Below are positions 26,401-36,500 of a stretch of DNA of 64,000 nucleotides, in pieces (positions within the stretch are counted from its first letter, which is position 1; each line of letters begins with the position of its first letter). Below the pieces are notes generated by a model. The model was not told the origin of the DNA and made no database searches. It saw nothing but the letters and a program-made list of their open reading frames with translations. The stretch comes from CAIZQW01 sp942493055 (GTDB lineage Bacteria > Verrucomicrobiota > Kiritimatiellia > RFP12 > UBA1067): positions 2,852,001 through 2,916,000 of the forward strand of contig OW818680.1 in NCBI GenBank assembly GCA_942493055.1, given 5' to 3'. Position numbers and translations under genes: made by a program.

Positions 26401-29400
26401 GTCGAATTCGCGCTTCAGGCGTCCTGCCGCGTCATAAGCGTACGCGATGGAGGTGCCGTCGGCTTTGACGATCCGGGAAATGCGCTCTGTATTCCCGTAA
26501 TAGGAGACGGATTGAATCCCCATTGTCGGGTCGGGCTGAATGACGGAGGATATCCGTCCCTTTGAATCGCGCATATAGGTGGTGACCTGCGCGATTCCGT
26601 TGCGGTAGGACTTGACGTGCTCCAGACGTCCGAGGCCGTCGTATTCGTATTCGGTCTTCCGGGTGGTCGCATTTGCACCGGTCGTCTGTTCAGAGGCGAG
26701 CCGCCATTTCTTGTATTCCGAGACCGTGCTCGTCCCGTCGCTGTTCTGCGTGGTGACTGAGTAGGTCCCCTGGAGGGCATAATTCGAGCGGCTGAAGGAG
26801 CCGCTGCGATTGGCCTGCGAGAAGGTTCCTGATTTGCCATCCAGGGCTGTTTCCGACGAAAACAGGGAGGTTGCAGTGGCATCACCGCAGTTTTGATACG
26901 TCTTCGTCTCATATTTGACGCCTAAGCCGGAAACGGATTGGACCTGGGTATTCAGGGGATCCGAGCCTGTCAGATTGGCCTGTCCGTCACGATTGAAATC
27001 TGTCCCGCTGTGCTCCAGTTGATTTTTATTGTTATAGGTGTTGATCTGGGAGATCTGCTCCTCGTCGGTCGAGCCTGTCGGACGTCCGAAACTGTCATAG
27101 CGATAGACGGTCTGGCCGGCGGTACCGGACCGTTTCGTCCAAGCCGGGTTTCCCAGGAAGTTGTAGTAGGTTGTCGTATATTCACCGAGATGCTCTGAGT
27201 TCTTTACGGTCGAATATACGACTCCGCTCTCGACCCCATAGTCATAACTGAGACTGGCTGGGGCGGCGCTGCCGGAGACCTTCTTGACGTTGCCATCAAA
27301 ACAGCGCTCTTCGACGATGGTGCCGCCGGACGGGGGTGTTGTGGTCTGCGTGACCCCGCTGGACGTTTTTGCATAAGCATACCGTGTTGTGCCGCGGAGC
27401 GCATCTGTCGAGGATGTTATTCGGCCCAGCGAGTCATAAGTCGCTTCTGTCTTTCTTGTTTCGCCGCCGCCGGCGATGGTCGTCTTGATGGTATGTCCGA
27501 GCGGGCCATATTCGTACGAGGTGGTGACGGCGGTGGAGTTATTGACTGTCTGTTTGACGGGGCCGTGCTCATAATACTGGAAAGTGGAGGTCGAGCTATC
27601 CGCGCCTTTCACCGTGGCCGGACCATAGAGCCCGTACTCACTGTTCACCACCTCGGTTCCGTTGAGAAACGACGTCACCAGAGGCCGGCCGAAGGCGTCG
27701 ACTGTTGAAGAAGATGATGATATTTTTTGCCCGTCTTCCTTCACTTCAGATGATTCGGATGCACCGAAGGCATTCAGGATTGTTGTCACGACCCGGCCGT
27801 CGCCATAGGTTGCCGTGGTTTTCAATTTCCCGTCGGCTAACGCCTCGTAACTGTAAGACGAGTTATCGGCGGAGACCGGGTTCAAAAACGAAACAGGGAG
27901 TCCAGCGGTCAACCCGCCTGCCCCGAAGTTCTGGGTTGATTTGAGATTCTTGGGGTCATTCCAAACTGCCGATGCATTTTCGCAGACCTGGGCAATGGTC
28001 TGTGCGGCTCCTAAATACGAACAGAGGGTGCGTCCAATGACAGTCGTCCCGATCTTCTCCTCGATTTTACGCGGACGCTCAACGGCGTTTGTAGGATTGG
28101 CCGCATCGCCGACCTTGAAGTTATCATACGAATAGGCCGTGACCCGGTCAAAGCCTGCGCCAGACGGCATAGTCCGGGTGATCAACCACCCTTCTTCAGC
28201 GGAATACGCGAAGGTCTCCTGTGCGCCATTCGCGTGTTCTATCTGCTTCAGCTTCGCCTGCTTCGGGAAGCCATTTGGATAACGGGTTTCGGTCGCAATG
28301 CCGACATATTTATAACGCGTAACCGCGCGCTCCCCTGCGCCGGACAATTCGGTGCGGACAACCTTGTCGCTGACATCGAACTCCGTGATCATCGTATTTT
28401 TGCCAACATTGGGAATGGAGGTTTCAAGCGTCACTGTGCGTGCTTTACCCGCTACTGCGGTGGCGTTGCGGCTGACCTTGACGCCGGAGCCATACGTGAC
28501 AGAGGTATCGCTGATGTCGGCATCCGACTTACTGAAAACGCCGCCACTGCCTGTTTTTGTCAACGATTGGACAAACTTCCGGTCATCGAGCGCAGCCTCG
28601 GTCGTGATTGTTTCTTCTGGGGCCCGTTTCGTCTTGTATTCCAGCTTCTTCAACGTCCCTCGATCCCAGGTGATCGTGACATTGTAGCGTAAGCCGTAGG
28701 CCCATCCAGGCCCGTCGTCGTCTTCACCCCTCAACAGTGTGGCAGACGGAAAGGCATCGCTGGTGACGACTACTCTGCGCCCGTCGGCATGACGCACGGC
28801 GGCGAGACGGCCGTCGGTATCAAACTCATGCACAAGGCCTGACGCGAAATAGAGTTCGTATTTTTTATCCTCATGGGTCTCAGGTGTCACGTCGCGCAAG
28901 ACATACGACCGGTTCTTGTTGACCCCAGTCGGAAAGCCCTTGTCACTAAATTTGCTGGATTCCCATTTGAAGTCGAAGATCACCGCATTTCCACGGGGGC
29001 GGACGAGTTCGACAAGCTTCTGGCAAACTTTGGGTGTGTTGATTGCATTGCTCTCCTCGACACGGGTGTTCAGGCTATAGGCTGTATAGTACCCGTCATC
29101 ATCGGCGTGGGGGTCGACATGAATCTGGTAAGGCAAATTCGTGAACGCGCCCTGGGAGAAATAGGCATGAATGGGCAGACTTCCGAACCAGGCGGGCGTA
29201 GCGGCCAGAGGGAGGAGCGTGACAGGCGCATCGCATTCTGGGATCAGGGTTATGCTCCCGCTGTCTGTGCCGAGACTCCGCATATCAGCGGCGATCTCGA
29301 CAAGGTCGTCTCGGTCGACATCGGAACTTTCAAAGACTTTGGCCCCTGCGCCAATGGGCGGTGGCGGCTTCATACTAAGGCCCCCCGGCACATTCCACTT

Positions 29401-30537
29401 CAGGAGCCAATGGGCTGTATCGCAATAGATGTGGTCGCTCGTTTGCTCAGTGGCGTCAGGCATATAGTATGATGCCGTGACCGGATTGACACTGCTTTTC
29501 TCATAAAAAGGGTAGTCTCCCACAAACTTGTCTGCGCGAGGCGGGTAGAACTCCTGTGAAAAGACCAGATGGTTTGTAGGCAGGTAGGCGGTTCCCCACG
29601 AACTCGGGTAATCCCAAGTATACCAATACTGTTGGTAAGCATCGTAATTATCAAATCTGTAGTGCTTCATGGCCAGAAAGACTGAAGCACGCGCGACGAA
29701 GGACGTACAGACACCATAAAGAACTGGCTTTGCAAATGTCCGCGCCCCATACGAAGTATATGTCCTTTCATTGTAATAATTGGCCTCCGTGATCCATAGA
29801 ATCGTGCCGACCGCATAGATGGGGTCACCCCAGCCCATATATCCGTCCACGAGCTTTCCTCCATTCCAGCGATTCTGTTCAAATGTTTTGGCCCAAGCTA
29901 CTGAATTGGTAAATCCCACTGGATAACTTTCACTGTCACAAAAGCAAGGTTCCAACTTGGCATGGTTGAATTGAGAGCACTGATAATACTTGTTTTGCTC
30001 ACGCTCGGAGCTCTCGACTGCTGTCCAAACCAAGGTGGTGATGGCGCTCTGGACCTCGATCTGGATCGCATGATTTGTCATACCCAGCCAACTGTGCAAG
30101 GGCGAGTTTGTGGACCAGTGCTCCTGTGAAAACGCACTTTTATGGAGATTCGTCGCAATCCAGCGGGGAAGCTCTTCCGGATAACTACAGCGTCCTTGTT
30201 GATATGTTGACAATTTTAAGTACTTTTTGAAATGATCATCCTGGTCTTTCGTCTGATCCGCGAAAAGCGGCGCGATTGAATCGATTTTTTTTGCAAATCG
30301 GAGGTAATCGGAAACAGGCCACGTATAGGACGGGGTGATGTCGTTTGTTTCCGAGGAACGGTTGACCACCGCTAAGCGTTCCGAGAGCTCGCTATAGCAC
30401 CAGGCGATATGGTTGGTCAGATCCTTCCAGGGTGTTACGGACGGCCAATTCGTGTAGGACATTTCAGAAGAGGCGGAGGCGGCGGTCGCGCATAAAACAA
30501 ATAAAGAAATCATTCTGAGTGTGTTCATTCTATTCAA
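23494..30537 (-). CDS. RHS-repeat protein with zinc phospholipase-C-like C-terminal domain
   Basis: A 2347-aa exported protein with a Sec signal (MNRMNTLRMISLFVLCATAA). Residues to about 600 form a large unknown N-terminal region. Roughly 600-2000 hold YD/RHS repeats such as YDSLGRITSSTDALRG, YDGLGRLEHV and YDAAGRLKREFD. The RHS core ends with YYFGYRYYDPASCKWLCRDP and NDPVNKVDPLGLAD near residue 2040. The following 300 residues are the variable tip. It contains LGIAVHILTDTWTPGHVRRD and later SLHYHARND, the His/Asp pattern of zinc-dependent phospholipase C/S1-P1 nuclease folds. The tip is therefore a predicted membrane- or nucleic-acid-attacking toxin. It follows the RCC1/TSP3 giant by 18 bases and overlaps a lipoprotein gene. 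Confidence 0.9.
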   Translation of the reverse strand: MNRMNTLRMISLFVLCATAASASSEMSYTNWPSVTPWKDLTNHIAWCYSELSERLAVVNRSSETNDITPSYTWPVSDYLRFAKKIDSIAPLFADQTKDQDDHFKKYLKLSTYQQGRCSYPEELPRWIATNLHKSAFSQEHWSTNSPLHSWLGMTNHAIQIEVQSAITTLVWTAVESSEREQNKYYQCSQFNHAKLEPCFCDSESYPVGFTNSVAWAKTFEQNRWNGGKLVDGYMGWGDPIYAVGTILWITEANYYNERTYTSYGARTFAKPVLYGVCTSFVARASVFLAMKHYRFDNYDAYQQYWYTWDYPSSWGTAYLPTNHLVFSQEFYPPRADKFVGDYPFYEKSSVNPVTASYYMPDATEQTSDHIYCDTAHWLLKWNVPGGLSMKPPPPIGAGAKVFESSDVDRDDLVEIAADMRSLGTDSGSITLIPECDAPVTLLPLAATPAWFGSLPIHAYFSQGAFTNLPYQIHVDPHADDDGYYTAYSLNTRVEESNAINTPKVCQKLVELVRPRGNAVIFDFKWESSKFSDKGFPTGVNKNRSYVLRDVTPETHEDKKYELYFASGLVHEFDTDGRLAAVRHADGRRVVVTSDAFPSATLLRGEDDDGPGWAYGLRYNVTITWDRGTLKKLEYKTKRAPEETITTEAALDDRKFVQSLTKTGSGGVFSKSDADISDTSVTYGSGVKVSRNATAVAGKARTVTLETSIPNVGKNTMITEFDVSDKVVRTELSGAGERAVTRYKYVGIATETRYPNGFPKQAKLKQIEHANGAQETFAYSAEEGWLITRTMPSGAGFDRVTAYSYDNFKVGDAANPTNAVERPRKIEEKIGTTVIGRTLCSYLGAAQTIAQVCENASAVWNDPKNLKSTQNFGAGGLTAGLPVSFLNPVSADNSSYSYEALADGKLKTTATYGDGRVVTTILNAFGASESSEVKEDGQKISSSSSTVDAFGRPLVTSFLNGTEVVNSEYGLYGPATVKGADSSTSTFQYYEHGPVKQTVNNSTAVTTSYEYGPLGHTIKTTIAGGGETRKTEATYDSLGRITSSTDALRGTTRYAYAKTSSGVTQTTTPPSGGTIVEERCFDGNVKKVSGSAAPASLSYDYGVESGVVYSTVKNSEHLGEYTTTYYNFLGNPAWTKRSGTAGQTVYRYDSFGRPTGSTDEEQISQINTYNNKNQLEHSGTDFNRDGQANLTGSDPLNTQVQSVSGLGVKYETKTYQNCGDATATSLFSSETALDGKSGTFSQANRSGSFSRSNYALQGTYSVTTQNSDGTSTVSEYKKWRLASEQTTGANATTRKTEYEYDGLGRLEHVKSYRNGIAQVTTYMRDSKGRISSVIQPDPTMGIQSVSYYGNTERISRIVKADGTSIAYAYDAAGRLKREFDMGAYDKHYDYDTMGRMTRLTTYGGGTPQITEWHYDTVTGLLDHKTIGGVRVATYHYKDNGQVNSVTDANNVVATVGYDNAGAMTGITASDGSAISSVLGRTGRAESLASAGGPSLSYSNFTADDIPLTETISGNSVINNAVVTRAYASSTHNGILSFNSVVAGGLTNSYSVLYASAARVASITSTPVSATCATYLYCGDMPLATTLTVRVAGRLLTKTVQWDYANARPLSVAYSLSGIGGLASYDYQYVPNSDRISKVTLADSTIRTYDYDSKGQLLASEGFLADGVTPIPGTQSGWAYDGIGNVIKAGPSDEAEIPRYSFICDDRNVHISRAWGNSFEISGTAVVDATVKVGDAIAQRLGERFFAVVTVDNEASAHRTNIVVTAFRQDPLLNKDIVACVTGVLFVAKAYEAPAYDNNAAMVTDSRFTYSWDAFGRLTGAVNEIEPKTRLAFAYYPDGRRARKTVYRLLGPAWLPVRSHQFFYDGWNLASEIVDAFDETGNLLPGARVVRRCLWGLDLAGQRSGNLGQEAGGIGGLLAFTVTSNNVENVYLPIADAMGNIHKVVDATTGAVAAEYDYDPFGKPIAEAVSNSSIPEFAHFSCPFRFQSKYYDAETGLYYFGYRYYDPASCKWLCRDPLQEQGGINLTAYCSNDPVNKVDPLGLADLRNHVFVGVDALRELGIELSLKDYESFARGLMLPDVPFVDVKGIASGRAEIPIAVLMTLNMELSNITKQVTESVKQKKEQLQQLYPILDLDDFRRWMPVAMRQIADRAAEPARRTAYWWGDSGIMGPVLTRVPKLRNTRTVRTHFADLTYYHGMGVSGGSAADLNDNIQTTVQTCLNEFRRLRETDPSRAYLNLGIAVHILTDTWTPGHVRRDDDGNIRLFQDYNVQSLHYHARNDNLIENMPQSYAEAVKQSAQLIRLATGSDTVDTSNFFTLAPGAGIGIVPGTRSATFWETLLNGIPGGNK

Positions 30538-30555
30538 TCTCCTTGAGCGTAAGGC

Positions 30556-33500
30556 TTATGGCAACCACTTCAACGGGGTGCGAACCCTGAAGCGCAGGGC
30601 GTCTTCCGTGTCGCTCACCCAGCCTGGCGCGGGGGCGGCACCTGTCCCGTCCGTATCATCCTTGATCTTCAGCACATATTTATTCCTTGTTCCGACCACA
30701 GCAGCGCCGGACAAGCGCCTCACCTTGAAAACAATGGCTTCATCGGGTTCAGCCAGAGCCTGCCTTTTGATTGTGACGGAGAAGGACTGGTTGGTCTGTC
30801 CCGGGGCAAACGTGATATCCGTCTCAACAAATTCATAATCGGTTCGAGCCTTTGCTGTTGAACGTGCGACATAGACCTGGGCGAGAACCGTGCTGGCGGG
30901 TGGCGGGTACACCAGTAGCGGGATCGTGACAATCGTATCGGTTTCCATAATCGTCATACCCTGACTTGCAAAGCCGAGTACGGATGGAAGGATTACGTTG
31001 TTAACAGGAGACGTTCCGTAGCTGAATTCATTGCCGTTACTGACGCCGTCCCCGTCGAAATCATCCGTAGGACGCACATCGTAAATCGTTGTTAGCGTGT
31101 CATTGCCCTCTGCATTGACAATCAGCATTTCCTGCCAGTCTGGAAGCCCGTCGTTGTCTGCATCCGGGTCTGAAAGCGTGATCAGGAGACCCGCGCGGTC
31201 TGCTGTCAAATGAACCGTTTCTGAGAAAGAGCCTGTCGCCTCCCAGGCATCGTTCGACCCGTTTCCGTTCGAATCGCGATAAGCCTCAACCCAATACTCC
31301 GCAAGCGTCGGAACATGGGTTATGCAGAAATTGCCTGTTCCTGCAACGGTTGTCTTAGCTGCGGAATCCCAGTCGCCCGGTTGCGTATTTGCGGAGATGA
31401 CAATCGCGCCCGTCTGCACCCCTGCGTATGCAACCGTGCCGGAGATCGACCGGGGCGCTGAGGCCATGTTTGTTGGCGATGTGCCTGCGGCGTATTCAGC
31501 GCCATTGCTCTGCCCGTCGCCGTCGAAGTCAGCAGCAGCCGTCTGTGAAAGGGTCGCGAAATGCTCCATCTCCCACCCGTCGGGAAGGCCGTCCGCATCG
31601 GAGTCTGGGTCGGCCAGTGTTATCGTGATGTTATTCGTGTTGCCGACCATGATCAGCGGATTTCCGGAATACACACCATAGGGTTCCCAGGGTTCCCTTG
31701 CTCCGTTCCTGTTTGAATCCGAGAAGGCCATGACGCTGTAACTCGACAGCGTCATGGTATTGAGAAGGGAATAGTCGCCGGGAGATGCAATGATTGCCAC
31801 ACGATTCAAGTCGGGGAGCGAATGGATCGCGCTGATGTATATCGGGCCGGTCTGACGACCTGAATAGGAGACCGTCCCTGAAATACTGGATCCGATTGAA
31901 TTGCGGTTCTTGGGGTCCGTGCCCCTGACCGTCTCCTCGTAGTCCGAACTGCCATCTTCGTCCGTGTCCCAGAAGAGAGGATTTGTACCCAAATCATATT
32001 CCTGCCGGTCAAGCAGTCCGTCGTCATCCGTATCCGCCTTGTTCGGGTTTGACCAGATGAGAGCCTCTTCGCGATCCTGCAGGCCGTCGTAGTCCGGATC
32101 CGCAGTGGCATCATTCCTCACCAGGGGGTGATAGCCGTACTGAATCTCCCAGCCGTCGGACAGGCTATCGCCGTCCGTGTCGCTGTACAGCGGGTCCATC
32201 CCTCTGCCCACCTCGTCGCCGTCAGACAGCCCGTCGTCGTCGCTGTCAACATCGTTCGGGTCTGTGTTATGCAGGTATTCATTGAAGTTGGAAAGCCCGT
32301 CATGGTCCGGATCATCATAGATACCGCTCCCGGTGCCGTCAGGAAAGTGCAACTCCAGCCAGGCCAAGAGGATCGGATCGGCGTAGTCGCAGTAGACCCG
32401 GACGTCGTCGACGAAGACGCCGTTCTCGAAACTTCCAGGAGAATTCCAGCCTGTTACATACGTGTAGAAAACAATCTTTCCTGAAGCAGCTTCAGGCGGT
32501 AGCGGGACGACGACGTCTTTCCATGAGTCCGTGTCAGGGATGATCTGCCACGTCGGATTTGGGTAGCGTAGGAGGTTCTGGGTCCCTGCGAGCATCCGGG
32601 TCCCGGTCGCATCTTCAAACCAGACCATCAGCTGATCCCGGAAATTGAGCGATGTGTAGAGGGGGTTGCGGAAGCGGAAGCGCAACACCGACTTTGAGAA
32701 GGCCCCGCCCAGCTCGAGTGTCGGTGTCACCAGCACGGGAGAACGGATGTTCCACTCGCCCTTGCCCCAGACATTGGTGTTACCCCCGTTCAACGCCTTT
32801 GAATCAATGCACGGGCCCCACCCATCCGTAGTCCATCCCGTCGGGATCCAGCGGCCGTCAAAGTTTTGCGACAGGGCTGTCACGGACTCCAACACGCTGA
32901 GCACGAATTGATTCGTGTCGGCCATGCCTTCGTCGTTCTTTGCTTCGACTTTGAAGCTGCTCTGCCCTTGATCCAAGGGGAAGCCCTGTATCACGCCTGT
33001 ATTCGGATCCAGCACGAGCCCCTGCGGAAGCGCGCCGTCCACAACCGTCCAGTGGTAGCGCCACTGGAAGGGCGGGACGCCGCCGCGAACGGCGAGCTGA
33101 CAGGAATAGGGCATCTCCCGGCTTGCGGCCACCAGCACAGGGCCATTCTCGATCACTGGCGGTACGGGCTGATAGGCCACGCGTCCATAGTCTCCGGAGA
33201 TGCTGATCTCAGACAGACAGATCCCGTAGGCAAAATAATCATCAAAGGAGAAGTCTTGCGTGCTCTCATATTCGAAGATGAGCTGTCGAGTCGCGGAACC
33301 CTCTGGCAGGCGAAGCGCGAGCGGGCTCCAGGCCGTAGAACAGCCGCCTCTCAAGTCGATCGCCAAGAGCTTGTTCTCCTGGTCGCTGAAGGTGCCATCC
33401 CCCTCCGGCGTCCGGGTGACGCTGTAGATGTTGAGCTTTACAGTACCCTCGGATCCATGAAGCCCCTTCCAGTAAAGCAGCTTCAGCATGACATTCGCCA

Positions 33501-36500
33501 TATCGCGTCCCAGATTCAGCACCGGGGTCGCAATGCGCACTTTCCCCGGCGCGTATCGGCTCACGCACAGCATCTGCCCGCGGCCGGCAGTCGGAGAGCT
33601 GATGCTGGGGAGGAAGTAGTTATTCCAGCTCTTCCCCGTCCACCACTTCAAACGAAGATGCGGCCAGGCTGACTGCGTCCAGTCCGACGGGATGCCATTG
33701 TCAAAATTCTCTTTGAGGCAGTACCCTGCACGGGGGTCGCTCCCGATGTCATGCTCGCGCTTGTTCGAGACGCCGTCCCCATCAGCATCCAGCGCTGCAT
33801 CTTCCGGATTCAGCGGATTGAACCCGTAGGTCAGTTCCCAGATGTCCGGCATGGTGTCGGCATCCGTATCCGGGTTGCGCGGGTCGGTCCTGTGGGTGAA
33901 CTCGGCGAGGTTCGTAAGGCCGTCGCCATCGGCATCCTGCACGCCGTCCTTCGCGTTGAGCGGGTCAAAATTGTTGTCTAGTTCCCAGCCGTCAGGCATG
34001 CTGTCCCCGTCGGTGTCGCTCTTCAGGGGATTTAAGCAAATCAGAGCGGCGCTGTGATACGAGCCAGCGGCTATGGCGATTGCACAGGAGACATTCGTCG
34101 CCCCGGAGCACTGGCCAACATCGTTCAATCCCCAGGCGATCACCTTGCCGTCCCTACGCACAGCCAAGCTGTGAAAGGCGCCCACCGCCACGTCGATCAC
34201 GTTGGTGGCAGAGGCCGGGACCGTACACTGGCCGTAAATGTTATATTCTCTTGTGTAATAACCGTTCAAGATTGTAATCTTATCCGCCCCCCAGGCGATC
34301 ACACGCCCGTCTGAACGTATAGCCAGATTGTGCATGGGACCGGCTGCGAGCGCCATGATATTGGTTGCTGTGGCAGGCACAGAGCACTGCTGATAGGTGT
34401 TGTCTCCCCACGCGACCACTGTCCCGTTCGCTCTCAGGGCGAGGCTGTGGTAGTCGCCTGCCGCGATCGCGATGACGTTGGTGGCAGCGGCCGGCACGGT
34501 GCACTGGCCGACGCCATTGTGACCCCATGCGACAACCGTGCCATTGGGGAGCAGGGCGAGCGAGTGATACATCCCCGCTGCAAACGCGAGGGCGTTCGAG
34601 GCCGTGGCCGGCACAGTGCACTGTCCGTATGTGTTATTCCCACAGGCAATAACCGAGCCGTCCGGCCGCAGCGCCAGGCAGTGGCGGCCCCCCGTGGCGA
34701 AGGAGACGAGGTTAGTCGCGGCATTCGTTATTGTGTTTTGGGGCCAGGATACAAGAGTCCCGTCGCCGCGCAGGGCGAAATTACTGTTCCCCTTTGTCGC
34801 AATCGCGAGGGCGTTGGTCAGCGAGGCTGGAACCGTGCACTGTCCGAAATTGTTGGTGCCCCAGGCCATAATCCGGCTCCAACGCAGCTCTTTGAAGTCG
34901 GAGAGTCCGTCCTTGTCCGTGTCCGAGTCCTTCGGATCCGTCCCGGCCCGGAACTCTTCAATGTCGGTCAGCCCGTCGGAGTCGCTATCCAGCCGCGCAT
35001 TGCCGGCATCCAGGGGGTCGAACCCGTGTGAGAGCTCCCAGGCGTCGGGCATGGCGTCTCCGTCAGTGTCCCGCTTCGCCGGGTGGCAGCCCTTCAGATA
35101 TTCATCAAGGTCCGAGAGGCCGTCACCATCGAAATCGCCTGCGCCGTCCCTGTTCAGCGTGGCCATGGTTTCCACCTCCCAGGAATCGGCCATGAGGTCC
35201 CCGTCCGTATCAACGAACTCATCCGCGCCGATATCCACGATCCATGCGCCGTTGGTGACTGCCGGGACGTCAAACCGGGCTTCGTTGTCGATGTCGCGCA
35301 GCGGCGCCGGCTCCATCCCGGCGTCGATGCACGGCGAGCCTGCCATTAACCGGCCGCCCGGCGTCAGCTTCGGATCCGAGCTGCTGTTCCCCAGGTCGCT
35401 GCCCGGGGCGATCTGGCTGTTAACGGCGCCGCCTTCGATGATGCTGTGCCGCGCAAAGACAAGCCCCTGGCCCGCGAGCGGGTCGGGGCCGCTGCCCCAG
35501 ACGATGGTGTTGATCATCACGGGGCGGCTGTTGGTATCCGCGTTATAGAGCCCTGCGCCTCCGGACAGCGCGACATTCCCGGAGAGGGTGCAGTTGCGGA
35601 GGAGCGGGGAGGCGTTGTCGTTGTAAATGCCGCCGCCCGTCAGGGCGCTGTTGCGGACGATGACGCAGTTCTCGAAGGTCGGGTTCGCGGAGAGGTTGTA
35701 GACCGCGCCACCGGGCTGGCCGGGCTGGCCGTTCGACTCAAACCTGCAGGCCTGTATCAGGGGGGAGGCTGAGACGCAGCGGACCGCGCCGCCTTCCGCG
35801 CCGCCGTTGCGGATGGTCAGGCCGCGCAGGACGCTTCGGGCGTCTTCACTGTTTCCGAAGACGAACCCGGTCCCGAGCCCCTGGCAGTCGATGACGCAGC
35901 GTCCGGCCCCGTGCGCGGACAGCAGCATCACCGGCTTGCCCAGAAAGCTGAGGTTCGTGTTGTCAGCGCCGGTATAGACGCCGTCAGCCACTTGGATGAT
36001 GTCATAGTCCGCAGCCGCCAGCAGGGCGCTGCGAAGCGTCTTGAAGGGCTGCTGGAGGGTGCCGTTTCCGCTGTTCGTAGCGCCGCCGTTCACATAGAGG
36101 GAGGGCTGCGGGAGGGAGAGCGCGTCGGTCGGGGAACTGCTGCGGAAATACTCGTAGAGATTGGAGAAGTCATCCCCGTCCGTGTCGGCTCTCGCGTCGT
36201 CCGGATTCAGCGGGTCGAGACCGCCGGTGACTTCCCAGCCGTCCGGCAGGCTGTCGCCGTCCGTATCAGCGTCTCGCGGGTCGGTCCCCCGCTGATACTC
36301 CGCGAGGTTCGTGAGCCCGTCCGTGTCGGCATCCTGGCCGGCGTCGGCGGGGTTGAGCGGGGCGAGACTGCGGGCGACCTCCCAGCCGTCGGGCATTTCG
36401 TCATTGTCCGTGTCAGCGTCACGGGGGTCGGTGCTGTTCAGGAATTCGGCGAGCGCGGATAAGCCGTCTGCGTCCGCGTCATCGGCTGCATCCGCCGGGT

